Assembly: GCF_021018745.1 (NCBI RefSeq) | Contig: NZ_CP063845.1 | Coordinates: forward strand, 2,728,001 to 2,792,000 | Source of the DNA: Gloeobacter morelensis MG652769 | GTDB taxonomy: Bacteria > Cyanobacteriota > Cyanobacteriia > Gloeobacterales > Gloeobacteraceae | DNA: 64,000 bases | Reading direction: 5' to 3' | Shown here: positions 8,503 to 17,944 of the stretch, one piece after another | Numbering within the stretch: the first letter of the stretch is position 1 | Layout of the letters: every line of letters starts with the position of its first letter | Position numbers and translations under genes: made by a program | Notes under the pieces: generated by a model | Seen by the model: the letters and a program-made list of their open reading frames with translations, nothing else | Database searches by the model: none | Told to the model about the DNA's origin: nothing

Positions 8503-11469
8503 ATGCCTTTATTCAGACGCTGGTCGCCTTTGACTTCAAGAAGACCCGCCGCCGGCGCATTCTCGATCTGGACCGGGTGGTTGGGCCTGGGGCTTGCCGC
8601 CACTCTGGCGCTGGGCGCACCACCCGCTGTTGCCCAGGTTGATTTTGCCACTCCCCGGGTCTTCGCGGCGGCCAATGAACCCTACGCCCTGGCCGCAGGC
8701 GACCTCGACAAGGATGGCGACCTCGACGTGGTCACCGCCAACGGTGCCACGGGCAACGTCACGATTCTCAAAAACAACGGCAATGCCACGTTCATCGCCG
8801 CCGACTTCGCCACCGGCGGGCCACCGGTAGCCGTCGCCCTGGGCGATATCGATGGCGACGGCGACCTGGACATCGTCGCCGCCAAAGCGAGCAGCTACCC
8901 GAATTACACCAGCGGCGCGGCCGTCCTCAAAAACAACGGCGACGCCACCTTTGCCGCCCCCGTCGCCACCGCCGTGGGCGACACTCCGGCAGGCATCGCC
9001 CTGGGCGATGTCGATGGCGACGGCGACCTGGACATGGTTAGCGCCAACCGGGGCAGCTACCCGGATTACAACGGCAGTGTCTCGGTGCTCAAAAACAGCG
9101 GCAGCGGCAGTTTTGCCGCTGCGGTCAACTTCGGTGCCGGCACGAACGCCAACTCCGTTGCCCTGGGCGACCTCGACAAAGACGGCGATCTCGATGTCGC
9201 CACCGCCAACGGCGGTTCAGGCAACCTCTCGATTCTCAAAAACAACGGCACCGGCAGCTTTGCCGCCGCCGTGGGCATCGCGACGGGCAGCGCGCCCTAC
9301 GCGGTTGCTGCGGCCGACCTCGACAAGGACGGCGATCTTGACCTGGTGAGCGCCAATTTTGGTTCCGACAATCTCTCGGTGCTCAAAAACAACGGCAACG
9401 CCACCTTTGTCCGCACCGACCTCGCCGTGGCCGACCAGCCCTACGCCGTCTCCGTGGGCGATCTCGACGGCGATGGCGACCTGGACATTGCCGCTGCCAC
9501 CTTCGGCACCGACAACGTCGTATCGATTCTCAAAAACAACGGCAGCGGCAGCTTCGCCGCCGCCACCGCCGTACCCGCCGGTGGCTTCACCACCCGCATC
9601 CTCACAGGCGATCTCGACGGCGACGGCGATCTGGACTTGGCGCTGGCCAATGATTTCACCGTCTATGTGTCGGTGATCAAAAACACGGGCAATGCCATCT
9701 TTGCGAGCACCCCCAACTTCGCGGTGGCCGGTTTTCCGGCCGCTGTCGCCGTGGGCGATCTCGACAAGGATAAGGACCTGGACCTGATTGCCGCCAATCG
9801 ATTTTTGGCGAATGTGACAGTCCTCAAGAACAACAGCGGCACCTTCAGCGACGGCGGCGACTTCGGTGTCGGTGGCTCACCCTACGCCGTCGCCACGGGC
9901 GATCTCGATAGAGACGGCGATATTGACGTCGTGGTAGCCAGGCGCTTTCCCGATGGTGTCGCCGTGTTGTTGGGAAATGGTACAGGCAGCCTCGCCGCTC
10001 CCGTCGGCCTGGCGGCCGGCGCCACCCCCAGTGCTGTCACCCTGGGTGACCTCGACAAAGACGGCGACCTCGACATCGTCGCCGCCAATTTCGGCACCGA
10101 CAATATCTCGATTCTCAAAAACAACGGCACCGGCAGCTTCAGCGCCGCCGCCAATTTTGCAGCAGGCGACAGCCCGATTGCCCTGGTTTTGGGCGATCTC
10201 GATAAAGACGGCGACCTCGATGTCGCCACTGCCAACTTCAATGCCAACAGTGTGGCGATCCTCAAAAACACCGGCAGCGGCAGCTTTGCCGCCCCGGTCA
10301 GTTTTGCGGTCAACCCGGACTCCAGCGTGCCGACCGTTCCCTATAGTTTGGCTGCGGGCGACTTCGACGGCGACGGCGACCTGGATATTGCGACTGCAAA
10401 CGTCTCCGGCAACGTGTCGGTGCTGAAAAACAACGGCGACGGCAACTTCGCCCCGGCGGTGCTGGTGGCTTTGGGAGGCACCCCCAACGGTGCAGTGGCA
10501 GGCGATCTCGACGGCGACGGCGATCTCGACTTGGCGGTAACCAACGGCAGCAACCTGACGGCCTTGCTGGGCAGCAGCGGCACCTTCACCGCGGTGCCCA
10601 ACTTCGCGACCGGCGACAACCCGATTGCTGTGGCTGCGGGGGATTTCGACGGCGACGGCGATCTGGATGTAGCGACGGCGAACTACATCTCCGATAGCAT
10701 TTCGGTACTCTCGAACACGACCTCGCGGCTGACGCCGGAGGATATCCTCTGGCGCAACACCACCACCGGCCAGAACACCGCCTGGCTGATGAAGGGCACG
10801 ACTTTGCTTGCTACCCTCGCGTTGCCGGCGGTGGGCGATCCGAACTGGCGCATCGGCGGCAGCGCCGATTTTACCGGCGACGGCCAGCGGGACATCCTCT
10901 GGCGCAACGCCGCCCTCGGCATCAACCGCGTCTGGATTCTCAACAACGGCGTCTACAGCAGCTTTGTCGACCTGCCGGGGGTAAGCGATCCCAGCTGGCA
11001 GGTGCAGGGGGTGCGCGATTTTACCGGCGACGGTAGAGCGGATATTCTCTGGCGCAACGGAGCCACCGGGGCGAACACCATCTGGCGGATGGACAGAACC
11101 ACGTTCGTAGCGAGTGTCGCACTGCCGGCGGTGGGGGATCTCAACTGGGCAATGGGGGGTACGGGAGATCTCACCGGTGATGGGAAGACCGATATTCTCT
11201 GGCGCAATCAGGCCACCGGAGCGAACACCGTCTGGCAGATGAACGGTACCGCCTTTGTAGCCAGCATCGCTCTTGCGAGCGTCTCGGATCTCAATTGGCG
11301 CATCGGCGGCAGCGGCGACTACAACGGCGACGGCAAGGCGGATATTCTCTGGCGCAACGGAGCCACCGGGGCGAACACCGTCTGGTTGATGGACAGAACC
11401 ACCTTTGTCTCCAGCGCTCCGCTCACGTCGGTGGCTCCCAGCGGCTGGCAGATCCAGGGACCGCGCTAA
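8503..11469 (+). CDS. Large secreted FG-GAP/VCBS repeat protein
   Basis: 988 residues from ATG 8503; the frame is open further upstream, but that stretch would overlap the divergent gene and lacks protein character. A basic N-terminus and hydrophobic segment (WLGLGLAATLALGAPPAVAQ) form the signal peptide. About 14 repeats follow, each with a calcium-loop motif such as GDLDKDGDLDVVTAN plus a LKNNGxGSF strand, giving two or more seven-bladed propellers. The C-terminal about 250 residues switch to five 50-residue repeats beginning DILWRN.ATG.NT.W.M and ending FTGDGKA. A role in adhesion or calcium-dependent surface display is inferred. The repeats are also visible in the DNA, so copy number may vary between strains. 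Confidence 0.9.
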   Translation: MPLFRRWSPLTSRRPAAGAFSIWTGWLGLGLAATLALGAPPAVAQVDFATPRVFAAANEPYALAAGDLDKDGDLDVVTANGATGNVTILKNNGNATFIAADFATGGPPVAVALGDIDGDGDLDIVAAKASSYPNYTSGAAVLKNNGDATFAAPVATAVGDTPAGIALGDVDGDGDLDMVSANRGSYPDYNGSVSVLKNSGSGSFAAAVNFGAGTNANSVALGDLDKDGDLDVATANGGSGNLSILKNNGTGSFAAAVGIATGSAPYAVAAADLDKDGDLDLVSANFGSDNLSVLKNNGNATFVRTDLAVADQPYAVSVGDLDGDGDLDIAAATFGTDNVVSILKNNGSGSFAAATAVPAGGFTTRILTGDLDGDGDLDLALANDFTVYVSVIKNTGNAIFASTPNFAVAGFPAAVAVGDLDKDKDLDLIAANRFLANVTVLKNNSGTFSDGGDFGVGGSPYAVATGDLDRDGDIDVVVARRFPDGVAVLLGNGTGSLAAPVGLAAGATPSAVTLGDLDKDGDLDIVAANFGTDNISILKNNGTGSFSAAANFAAGDSPIALVLGDLDKDGDLDVATANFNANSVAILKNTGSGSFAAPVSFAVNPDSSVPTVPYSLAAGDFDGDGDLDIATANVSGNVSVLKNNGDGNFAPAVLVALGGTPNGAVAGDLDGDGDLDLAVTNGSNLTALLGSSGTFTAVPNFATGDNPIAVAAGDFDGDGDLDVATANYISDSISVLSNTTSRLTPEDILWRNTTTGQNTAWLMKGTTLLATLALPAVGDPNWRIGGSADFTGDGQRDILWRNAALGINRVWILNNGVYSSFVDLPGVSDPSWQVQGVRDFTGDGRADILWRNGATGANTIWRMDRTTFVASVALPAVGDLNWAMGGTGDLTGDGKTDILWRNQATGANTVWQMNGTAFVASIALASVSDLNWRIGGSGDYNGDGKADILWRNGATGANTVWLMDRTTFVSSAPLTSVAPSGWQIQGPR

Positions 11470-11562
11470 GGCGCTTCCATTGCGGGCGTTCCCGGGTTAT
11501 TCACGATCAAAACTTACGATCGGCGGTGGTTTCGCCCGTCCACGGCGGGAGAGTACACGCCC

Positions 11563-12087
11563 ATGTACAGCAAAATTCTGGTAGCCCTCGATTATGCCCC
11601 CGGCGCTCGCCGGATCTTCGAAGCGGCCCTTGGAATGGCCCGGGTGCACGCAGCGCGTCTGAAACTGCTGCACGTGCTCACCTACGAAGATGAAGCCTAT
11701 CTGCCGGGTCCGGTAATCGAACAAGATAGCCTCGGTAAGCTTATCGGCGCGGTGGAATTGGAGCGCTATCTGGAACTGCGCCTGACGCTGCACAACGCAG
11801 GCCTCAAGCGGCTGACCGCCCTGGTGGAGGAGGCGAGGGCCGCCGGGATCGAGGCCACCTTCGCCCAACCGTTCGGCAGCCCGGAGGAAGCCATTTGCAA
11901 AGTGGCCAAGGAGTGGAACGCGGATCTGATCGTGCTGGGTCGGCGGGGCCGCTCGGGCCTGAGCGAACTGTTCCTGGGCAGCGTCAGCAACCACGTCGTC
12001 CACCGCGCTTCCTGCGCGGTGCTGATCTTCCACCCGACGGCCGTCGCTTGCAGCACGCAAGCGACAGCCAAAGTCAAACTCACTTAG
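11563..12087 (+). CDS. Universal stress protein (UspA family), copy 1
   Basis: 174 residues: ILVALDYAPGARRIFEAAL at the start, the HVLTYEDEAYLPG segment, and the ATP-binding signature GRRGRSGLSELFLGSVSNHV near the C-terminus (G-x2-G-x9-G-S type). It is cytosolic and a probable nucleotide-binding stress modulator. It converges on the P-type ATPase gene with a 4-base overlap of the ends. A 92-base block encoding the signature is identical to one in the second usp gene at 14970-15061 although the rest of the two proteins has diverged. Confidence 0.93.
   Translation: MYSKILVALDYAPGARRIFEAALGMARVHAARLKLLHVLTYEDEAYLPGPVIEQDSLGKLIGAVELERYLELRLTLHNAGLKRLTALVEEARAAGIEATFAQPFGSPEEAICKVAKEWNADLIVLGRRGRSGLSELFLGSVSNHVVHRASCAVLIFHPTAVACSTQATAKVKLT
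11890..11981 (+). repeat. 92-base inverted repeat, arm 1 (inside usp copy 1)
   Basis: Identical, base for base, to the reverse complement of 14970-15061; beyond it only two differences appear in the next about 25 bases. It encodes AICKVAKEWNADLIVLGRRG onward in both usp genes. The arms flank the entire ATPase gene in opposite orientation. Confidence 0.9.
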
Positions 12088-14828
12088 CGAGCCTGGCGTC
12101 TGCGCAACAGCCACTTTTCAGCCTCGACAGCCAGTAACAGCGTGCTGCCCAGCCCGACGCACAACAAAAAGTCGGCGGGTGAAAGCGGGGTAAGTCCGAG
12201 AAATACGTCGCGCAGTGGCGGCACGGTGAGGGCAGCCACCTGCAAGAGGACAATCAGGAAGATGACCAGCACCATCAGCCGGTTGGTGAACAGTCCCAAG
12301 CGCCAGAGCGATTCGTAGCTTGAACGGGTCGCAAGGGCCTGAAAAATCTGCAGGAAGGCCAGGGTTGTGAAGATCATTGTCTGCCACTGGGGCAGTCCCT
12401 GCAGGTAGTACCCGTAGCCGACCGCGAGGGTGAGCGCAGCGATAAATCCGCCAACCCAAGCCACCTGCCAGCCCATGCCGTCGCTGAAGACGCCGTCGGC
12501 GGGCGAGCGGGGCGGGCGCTGCATGACGCGCTTTTCCGCTTGTTCTACTCCCATGCTGAGGCCCAAAAGCCCGTCGGTCATTAAATTGAGCCACAGAAGC
12601 TGCAGCGGCAAGATGGCGACGGTGCTCTCGAGCGGTTGACCCGTCAGAAAAAACGGCATGGGCCACAGGAGCATCACGCCCACCTTGCCGACGTTGCCCG
12701 CAACGGCGAACTTGATAAACCGTCGCAGGTTGTCGTAAATCACGCGGCCTTCTTCGACCGCCGCCACGATCGTGGCGAAATCGTCGTCGAGAAGCACCAT
12801 ATCCGCCGCTTCCTTGGCGACGTCGGTGCCGGTGACGCCCATCGCCACCCCGATGTCGGCTTTTTTGAGCGCCGGGGCGTCGTTGATCCCATCGCCGGTC
12901 ATCGCGACGATGTGCCCCTTGCGCTGCAGGGCTTCGACAATTTTGAGCTTGTGTTCGGGCGTCACCCGGGCGTAGACCGGGACCGTCTCGACATCGGCGG
13001 CGAGTTGCTCGGCGGACATGCGGCTCAACTGCTCGCCGCTGAGCACCACGCCCCCGTCGGAGATGCCCAGTTCGCGGGCGATACTGCAGGCGGTCAGCGG
13101 GTGATCGCCGGTGATCATCACCGGGCGGATGCCCGCGCGCAGGCAGGTCTGCACCGCCTGGCGCACCACCGGCCGCGGCGGATCGATGAGCCCCACCAGC
13201 CCGACAAAGACCAATTGCTCTTCGAGGGCGGTGGCGCTCACCGGTTCGGCCAGCGGCCGAAAGGCCACCCCCAGCACGCGCATCCCGTCCCGGGCCAGGG
13301 CTTCCTGCTGCGAGCGGATGTGGGCGGCCCTCGCCTCGTCCATCGGCACCGGCCGCTCGCCGTCCCACAGGTCGGTGGCCAGGGGCAGCAGGCTGTCCGG
13401 GGCTCCTTTGGTGAAGACGACGTAGGGCGTACCGGCCATCGCCGCGAGCCGGCCGGCCGGCTCGGGCGGCCCCTCCGCCATCGAGCGGGCAAACCGGTGC
13501 AGGGTGCTCATCCGCTTGCGCTCCGAATCGAAGGGCAACTCCGCCACCCGCGGCAGATCCCGGCGCAACGCGGCCATCGCCAGTCCGGCCTCGACCGCCG
13601 CCACCAAGAGCGCCCCCTCGGTCGGATCGCCCACCGGCCCGTCCGGCTGCCAGACGGCGTCGTTGCACAGGGCGCCTGCCGCCAACAGCAATTCGAGCGC
13701 GGCGGGGGAGTCCCCAAAACCACCGCCCTCCCCTCGCCGGAGGCAGCGACCCGCAACGCAGGCAGCAGTAGCGCTCATGCGGTTTTCGGTGAGCGTACCG
13801 GTTTTGTCAGAACAGATGGTCGTCACCGAGCCCAGGGTCTCGACCGCCGGCAGTTTGCGGATGAGCGCCCGGCGGGCCAGCATCCGTTGAGCCCCCAGAG
13901 CGAGGGTGAAGGTGACGACGGCGGGCAATCCCTCCGGAATAAAGGCAACCGCCACGCTGATGGCCGTCAGGATCATCGCATCGAGCGGCTCACCCGCACC
14001 CAGACCGACGGTCATGATCAGCCCCGCCACAGCGATTCCGGCGACGGCCAGTTGCTTGCCGACCGCGTCGAGGCGCTGCTGCAAAGGCGTCAGTTCGGCC
14101 TTCACCTCCTGGATGAGCGTGGCAATCTTGCCCAGTTCGGTGCCCATGCCGGTCGCGACCACGACAGCTCTGCCCCGGCCGTAGGTGACGACGGTCCCCA
14201 TATAGCCCATGTTCAGCCGATCCCCCAGGGACACCTCGGCGCGGGCCAGCGGGGCGGTGTCTTTTTCGACCGCCTCGGATTCACCGGTGAGGGCCGCCTC
14301 CTGCACGCGCAAATTGGTACCCTCGATGAAGCGCACATCCGCAGGCACCAGGTTGCCCGCCTCCAGCACAATCACATCGCCCAGCACCAGTTCGCGGGCA
14401 CCGACGGTGCGCAAAGTACCGTCGCGCCGAACGCGCACATCGGGGACCGCCAGCTTTCTAAGGGCGGCAATCGCCTGCTCGGCCCGGTAATCCTGAAGGA
14501 AACCCAGCACGACGAACAGGACCACGATGGCGAGAATAGCCCCCGCCTCCAGCCATTTACCCAGCACCAGGGACAATCCCGCTGCCCCCAATAAAATCAG
14601 CACCATCACAGCGCTGAGCTGCTCCCAGAGGATTATCCACGGCGAGCGTGCCCCGCGATCCACCAGCTCATTGGCGCCACCTTCAGCCAACCGCCGGGCC
14701 GCCTCAGCACCCGACAGGCCGCGCTCGGCGTCCGTAGCCAGTGCAGCGAGCACCTGCTCCACCGGCTGGCAGTGCCAGCCGTCCGCCCGGCAGACCGGGG
14801 TGCTGGATTCGATTGGAGTGTTGCGCAT
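12084..14828 (-). CDS. P-type cation-transporting ATPase (P2A-like, Ca2+/Mn2+ type)
   Basis: 914 residues from ATG 14828; a longer open frame upstream overlaps the usp gene and is not protein-like. Domains in order: cation-ATPase N domain (about 18-90), TM1-2, actuator domain with LTGES near 181, TM4 [10 protein letters not shown] near 297, phosphorylation site [11 protein letters not shown] with Asp341, the P-domain hinge [20 protein letters not shown], and six C-terminal membrane helices containing [15 protein letters not shown]. The PEGL and NLMTD motifs fit P2A/P2B calcium or related cation pumps better than heavy-metal pumps. It is downstream of usp copy 2 on the same strand (44 bases apart), suggesting a stress-linked transcript. 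The ion transported is uncertain. Confidence 0.93.
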   Translation of the reverse strand: MRNTPIESSTPVCRADGWHCQPVEQVLAALATDAERGLSGAEAARRLAEGGANELVDRGARSPWIILWEQLSAVMVLILLGAAGLSLVLGKWLEAGAILAIVVLFVVLGFLQDYRAEQAIAALRKLAVPDVRVRRDGTLRTVGARELVLGDVIVLEAGNLVPADVRFIEGTNLRVQEAALTGESEAVEKDTAPLARAEVSLGDRLNMGYMGTVVTYGRGRAVVVATGMGTELGKIATLIQEVKAELTPLQQRLDAVGKQLAVAGIAVAGLIMTVGLGAGEPLDAMILTAISVAVAFIPEGLPAVVTFTLALGAQRMLARRALIRKLPAVETLGSVTTICSDKTGTLTENRMSATAACVAGRCLRRGEGGGFGDSPAALELLLAAGALCNDAVWQPDGPVGDPTEGALLVAAVEAGLAMAALRRDLPRVAELPFDSERKRMSTLHRFARSMAEGPPEPAGRLAAMAGTPYVVFTKGAPDSLLPLATDLWDGERPVPMDEARAAHIRSQQEALARDGMRVLGVAFRPLAEPVSATALEEQLVFVGLVGLIDPPRPVVRQAVQTCLRAGIRPVMITGDHPLTACSIARELGISDGGVVLSGEQLSRMSAEQLAADVETVPVYARVTPEHKLKIVEALQRKGHIVAMTGDGINDAPALKKADIGVAMGVTGTDVAKEAADMVLLDDDFATIVAAVEEGRVIYDNLRRFIKFAVAGNVGKVGVMLLWPMPFFLTGQPLESTVAILPLQLLWLNLMTDGLLGLSMGVEQAEKRVMQRPPRSPADGVFSDGMGWQVAWVGGFIAALTLAVGYGYYLQGLPQWQTMIFTTLAFLQIFQALATRSSYESLWRLGLFTNRLMVLVIFLIVLLQVAALTVPPLRDVFLGLTPLSPADFLLCVGLGSTLLLAVEAEKWLLRRRQAR

Positions 14829-14872
14829 CACGTCATCTCCCGAAGACACGGCAGTGGGTGGACGGAGCGCTC

Positions 14873-15388
14873 TCAGGGGCTTGCCTCGGTCTGCGCGCTC
14901 GAGACGGCGGCCAGTTGTTGCAGCACCAGGACCGCGCAGGGGGCATGGTGAACGACGTGGTTGCTGACACTGCCCAGGAACAGTTCGCTCAGGCCCGAGC
15001 GGCCCCGCCGACCCAGCACGATCAGATCCGCGTTCCACTCCTTGGCCACTTTGCAAATGGCATGCTCGGGGCTGCCCGCGTACTGGACGTGGTTCGCCTC
15101 GACACCGGCGGCCCTCGCCTCCTCCACCAGGGTGGAGAGTTTATCGAGGCTCTCTTTTTGCACCGTCTCGCGCAATTCCAGATAGCGCTCGAAGGCGGTC
15201 TCGCCGATGAGCGCATAAAAATCGCCCGGGGCGGGGGTGGGATTGGCCAGATAGTTGTCGTCTTCGTAGGTGAGCACGTGCAAAATCAGCAACTGCGCCC
15301 CATGCAGGTGGGCGACTTCGAGCGCGTCTTCAAAAACTTTGCGGCCCGCCGGGGAGCTGTCGATGGCTGCCAGTACTTTGCGAAACAT
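14873..15388 (-). CDS. Universal stress protein (UspA family), copy 2
   Basis: 171 residues from ATG 15388, chosen because GGAG lies a few bases upstream and the protein then begins MFRKVLAAIDSSPAGRKVFE like other Usp proteins. The C-terminal signature GRRGRSGLSELFLGSVSNHV is identical to that of copy 1 at both protein and DNA level. The central region (YALIGETAFERYLELRETVQ) is clearly different from copy 1. It is probably first gene of an operon with the P-type ATPase. The sharp contrast between the identical block and divergent remainder suggests gene conversion. Confidence 0.93.
   Translation of the reverse strand: MFRKVLAAIDSSPAGRKVFEDALEVAHLHGAQLLILHVLTYEDDNYLANPTPAPGDFYALIGETAFERYLELRETVQKESLDKLSTLVEEARAAGVEANHVQYAGSPEHAICKVAKEWNADLIVLGRRGRSGLSELFLGSVSNHVVHHAPCAVLVLQQLAAVSSAQTEASP
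14970..15061 (-). repeat. 92-base inverted repeat, arm 2 (inside usp copy 2)
   Basis: Partner of 11890-11981 in inverted orientation. About 3 kb lies between the arms, including the full P-type ATPase gene and parts of both usp genes. Recombination between the arms would invert that segment and swap the usp 5' parts. Confidence 0.9.
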
Positions 15389-15491
15389 GGTGCGCTCCTT
15401 TCGATGCAATGCGATCGGCCTTGTGTCTTCACCGTAGGCAGCAATGGTGAAAAACCGGAGAAGACCGCCTGCAACCGGCCTGGGACAACGG

Positions 15492-15887
15492 TTAGACTGC
15501 TTGGCCTTCGCGGCCGGCATTCCAGCCTAAAAGCACTTCGAGCTGGTCGGTGAGACCCATCGGGTCGAAGGGTTTAGCAATCACCCCAGCCACCCCCAGT
15601 GCGGCGAAGCGGCGCTTGTCGGCGCTCTGCGCTTTGGCGGTGAGCAGCACCACCGGGATGGCGCAGGTGGCCACTTCCGCCTGCAGCCTGGCAAACGTCG
15701 CCACCCCGTCCATCTCAGGCATCATCACATCGAGCAAGATGGCATCCGGATGGCGGCTTGCCGCCAGGGCGATTCCTTCGTGTCCCGATTCAGCGGCGAG
15801 GATTTCCCAGCCGCGGGTCAATTCCAAAGTCAGTTGAATCACCTCGCGGATATCCGCTTCGTCGTCGATGACCAGGATGCGCCTCAC
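15492..15887 (-). CDS. Single-domain response regulator (receiver only)
   Basis: 131 residues, one REC domain. Acidic pocket in ILVIDDEADI, phosphoacceptor Asp in DAILLDVMMPEMDG, the conserved Thr in VVLLTAK and Lys in VIAKPFDPMGL. There is no output domain, so it likely shuttles phosphate or acts by protein contact. Its ATG overlaps the stop of the hybrid kinase gene by 4 bases (15884-15887), making it the third gene of the phosphorelay operon. Confidence 0.93.
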   Translation of the reverse strand: MRRILVIDDEADIREVIQLTLELTRGWEILAAESGHEGIALAASRHPDAILLDVMMPEMDGVATFARLQAEVATCAIPVVLLTAKAQSADKRRFAALGVAGVIAKPFDPMGLTDQLEVLLGWNAGREGQAV

Positions 15888-17944
15888 TGGCTTTCTCCGG
15901 CCCGCTCACGGGCGATACGCGCCAGCAACCCCGCCACCTGATGCTCGAACTCGGCAGGCGGAATGCGGCTTTTGGTAAAAAATAGGGTCGGCCCGAGCCT
16001 CAGCCGCTCGCGCTGGGCTGCGTCGATTTCCTGGACGGTATATACTATCAGCGGCATCAACCGCAGGCGGTCGTGCTGCCTGAGGCGATTGACGAGCGCG
16101 TAGCCGTCGCCGTCGGCCAGGAGCAAATCGAGCACCAACAAGTCGGGGTGGTGGTCCAGGCAGAAGGCGAGCGCCTCGGAGGCGGTGCGGGCGTGGAGAG
16201 CCTGCGCGCCGCAGCGGGCGAACGTGACGGTGAGGATGTGGGCCAGTTCGGGATCGTCCTCGACCACCAAGACCCGCAAAGCGCTCTCGGCTGTACTCGC
16301 TCGCTCGAGCGAAGCGAGGGTATCCGGGGGGGCGGGTGCTGCATCGACGACCACCGGCAGGGTGAGCACAAAGGTGCTGCCTTGGCCGGGGGTGCTCTCC
16401 GCCCAGATCCGGCCGCCGTGCTGCAGGACGATGCTGCGGCAGATGGCCAGACCCAGGCCGGTGCCGCCTTTTTTGCGCGAATCGCTCGCGTCGACCTGCT
16501 GGAAGCGCTCGAAGATGCTTTCGAGTTTCTCCGGCGGGATGCCGCGCCCCTGGTCGACGACCCGCACCTGCACCTGCGGCCCTTCGCACGCACTGCTCAC
16601 CCGCACCGTCGAACCTGCGGGGGAGAATTTAATGGCATTGCTGATCAAATTGGTGAATACCTGGATGAGGCGGTCGGGATCGGCCCACAGGGGGGCTGAT
16701 GCGCTCTCGCAGCACAAGATCACCCCACCTTGCTGGGCTATCGACTGCATCAGGTCCGCCGATTGGGTGAGCAGCTCGGCCAGATCGCAGCGCTGGCGCA
16801 CCAGGATCATCCTGCCCGACTCCATGCGCTCGACGTCGAGGATGTCGTTGATGAGCCGCACCAGCCGGTCGGTGTTGGCAATGGCAATATCGAGCATGCG
16901 CTGGCCTTTTTCGGACAGCGGCCCCAACAACCCGCCGGTGAGCAACCCGAGCGCCCCGCGAATAGAGGTGAGCGGTGTGCGCAGTTCGTGGCTCACCACC
17001 GAGACAAATTCGGCTTTGAGCCGCTCGACGGCCTGCCGCTCGGTGATGTCGCAAAAGGTGATCACCGCCCCCAGGATGTTCCCCTGTTCAAGAATCGGGG
17101 TGCTCACGTACTCGACTGGAAATGACGAGCCGTCCCGGCGGCCGAAGCAGCCATTGCCCACCCGGTGCACAGAAGCGTCGACAAGTGACGCGTAAAGCGG
17201 GATATCGGCCATCCGATAGGCGGGAGACGCAGCCCGCCCACCAGGCAACCGCTCGTGAAAGGGTTGGCCCAGCAGTTCGTGCACCGCGCAGCCCAGCATG
17301 CGCGCTCCGGCCGGGTTGATGAACGCCACCCGCCCCTGCAAATCGAGGCCCACGATCCCCTCGCCCGCCGAATTCAAGATCAGCTCGTTTTGGTGGCTCA
17401 ACAGTTCGATCGCCTCTTCGGCGCGGCGGCGCTCGGCCAGTTCACCTTGCAGCCGGGCGTTGGCGGAGCTGAGGGCGGCGGTGCGCTCGGCGACGCGCCT
17501 TTCAAGTTCGTCTTTGGCCTGGCGCAGCGCTTCCTCGACGCGCTTGCGCTCGGTGATGTCGTTGCGGATGGACACGTACTGGTAGGAGTGACCTTGGTGG
17601 TCTAGAAACGGCACGATCGTCGTGTCCACCCAGTAGATTGAGCCGTCCTTGGCCCGATTGCGGATTTCGCCTCTCCAGACTTTGCCCCCCGCGATCGTCT
17701 CCCAGAGGTTCTTAAAAAATGCTGGCGGATGGAAGCCAGAGTTGATAATTCGGTGGTTCTGGCCCAAAAGCTCGGCGCGGCTGTACTGTGAGATTTCGCA
17801 GAATTTGTCGTTGACATAGACGATCAGCCCCGCTGCGTCGGTGATCGCCACAATCGACGATTGATCGAGGGCAAACTTGATGTCCGCCAGCTCCTTGAGC
17901 AGCGTGGCGTGCAAGTCGGCCAGCGAGGAAGAGGATTCGTTCAT
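15884..17944 (-). CDS. Hybrid sensor histidine kinase, PAS-PAS-HisKA-HATPase-REC
   Basis: 686 residues without membrane segments, so a cytoplasmic sensor. PAS 1 at about 20-130 (IVYVNDKFCEISQYSRAELL, with PAC ending YVSIRNDITERKR), a coiled coil at 132-180, PAS 2 at about 185-300, the HisKA box SVVSHELRTPLTSIRG with His319, and HATPase motifs NLISNAIKFSP, VVDQGRGIPPEKL and GGTGLGLAI. A C-terminal receiver follows with Asp in LLVLDLLLADG. PAS pockets may bind haem, flavin or a small ligand; the sequence does not say which. It overlaps by 4 bases both the upstream multi-receiver regulator and the downstream single receiver, so all three are translationally coupled. Confidence 0.95.
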   Translation of the reverse strand: MNESSSSLADLHATLLKELADIKFALDQSSIVAITDAAGLIVYVNDKFCEISQYSRAELLGQNHRIINSGFHPPAFFKNLWETIAGGKVWRGEIRNRAKDGSIYWVDTTIVPFLDHQGHSYQYVSIRNDITERKRVEEALRQAKDELERRVAERTAALSSANARLQGELAERRRAEEAIELLSHQNELILNSAGEGIVGLDLQGRVAFINPAGARMLGCAVHELLGQPFHERLPGGRAASPAYRMADIPLYASLVDASVHRVGNGCFGRRDGSSFPVEYVSTPILEQGNILGAVITFCDITERQAVERLKAEFVSVVSHELRTPLTSIRGALGLLTGGLLGPLSEKGQRMLDIAIANTDRLVRLINDILDVERMESGRMILVRQRCDLAELLTQSADLMQSIAQQGGVILCCESASAPLWADPDRLIQVFTNLISNAIKFSPAGSTVRVSSACEGPQVQVRVVDQGRGIPPEKLESIFERFQQVDASDSRKKGGTGLGLAICRSIVLQHGGRIWAESTPGQGSTFVLTLPVVVDAAPAPPDTLASLERASTAESALRVLVVEDDPELAHILTVTFARCGAQALHARTASEALAFCLDHHPDLLVLDLLLADGDGYALVNRLRQHDRLRLMPLIVYTVQEIDAAQRERLRLGPTLFFTKSRIPPAEFEHQVAGLLARIARERAGESQ

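Noticed and set aside
8650-11460. Regularly spaced DNA repeats that could suggest a CRISPR array
   Set aside because: They encode FG-GAP and DILWRN protein repeats in one open frame, vary in sequence, and have no uniform repeat-spacer structure.
12636-14594. A 652-codon open frame on the plus strand opposite the ATPase gene
   Set aside because: It is a high-GC shadow of the ATPase, His/Arg/Gly-rich without domains; the minus strand carries the full P-type ATPase motifs.
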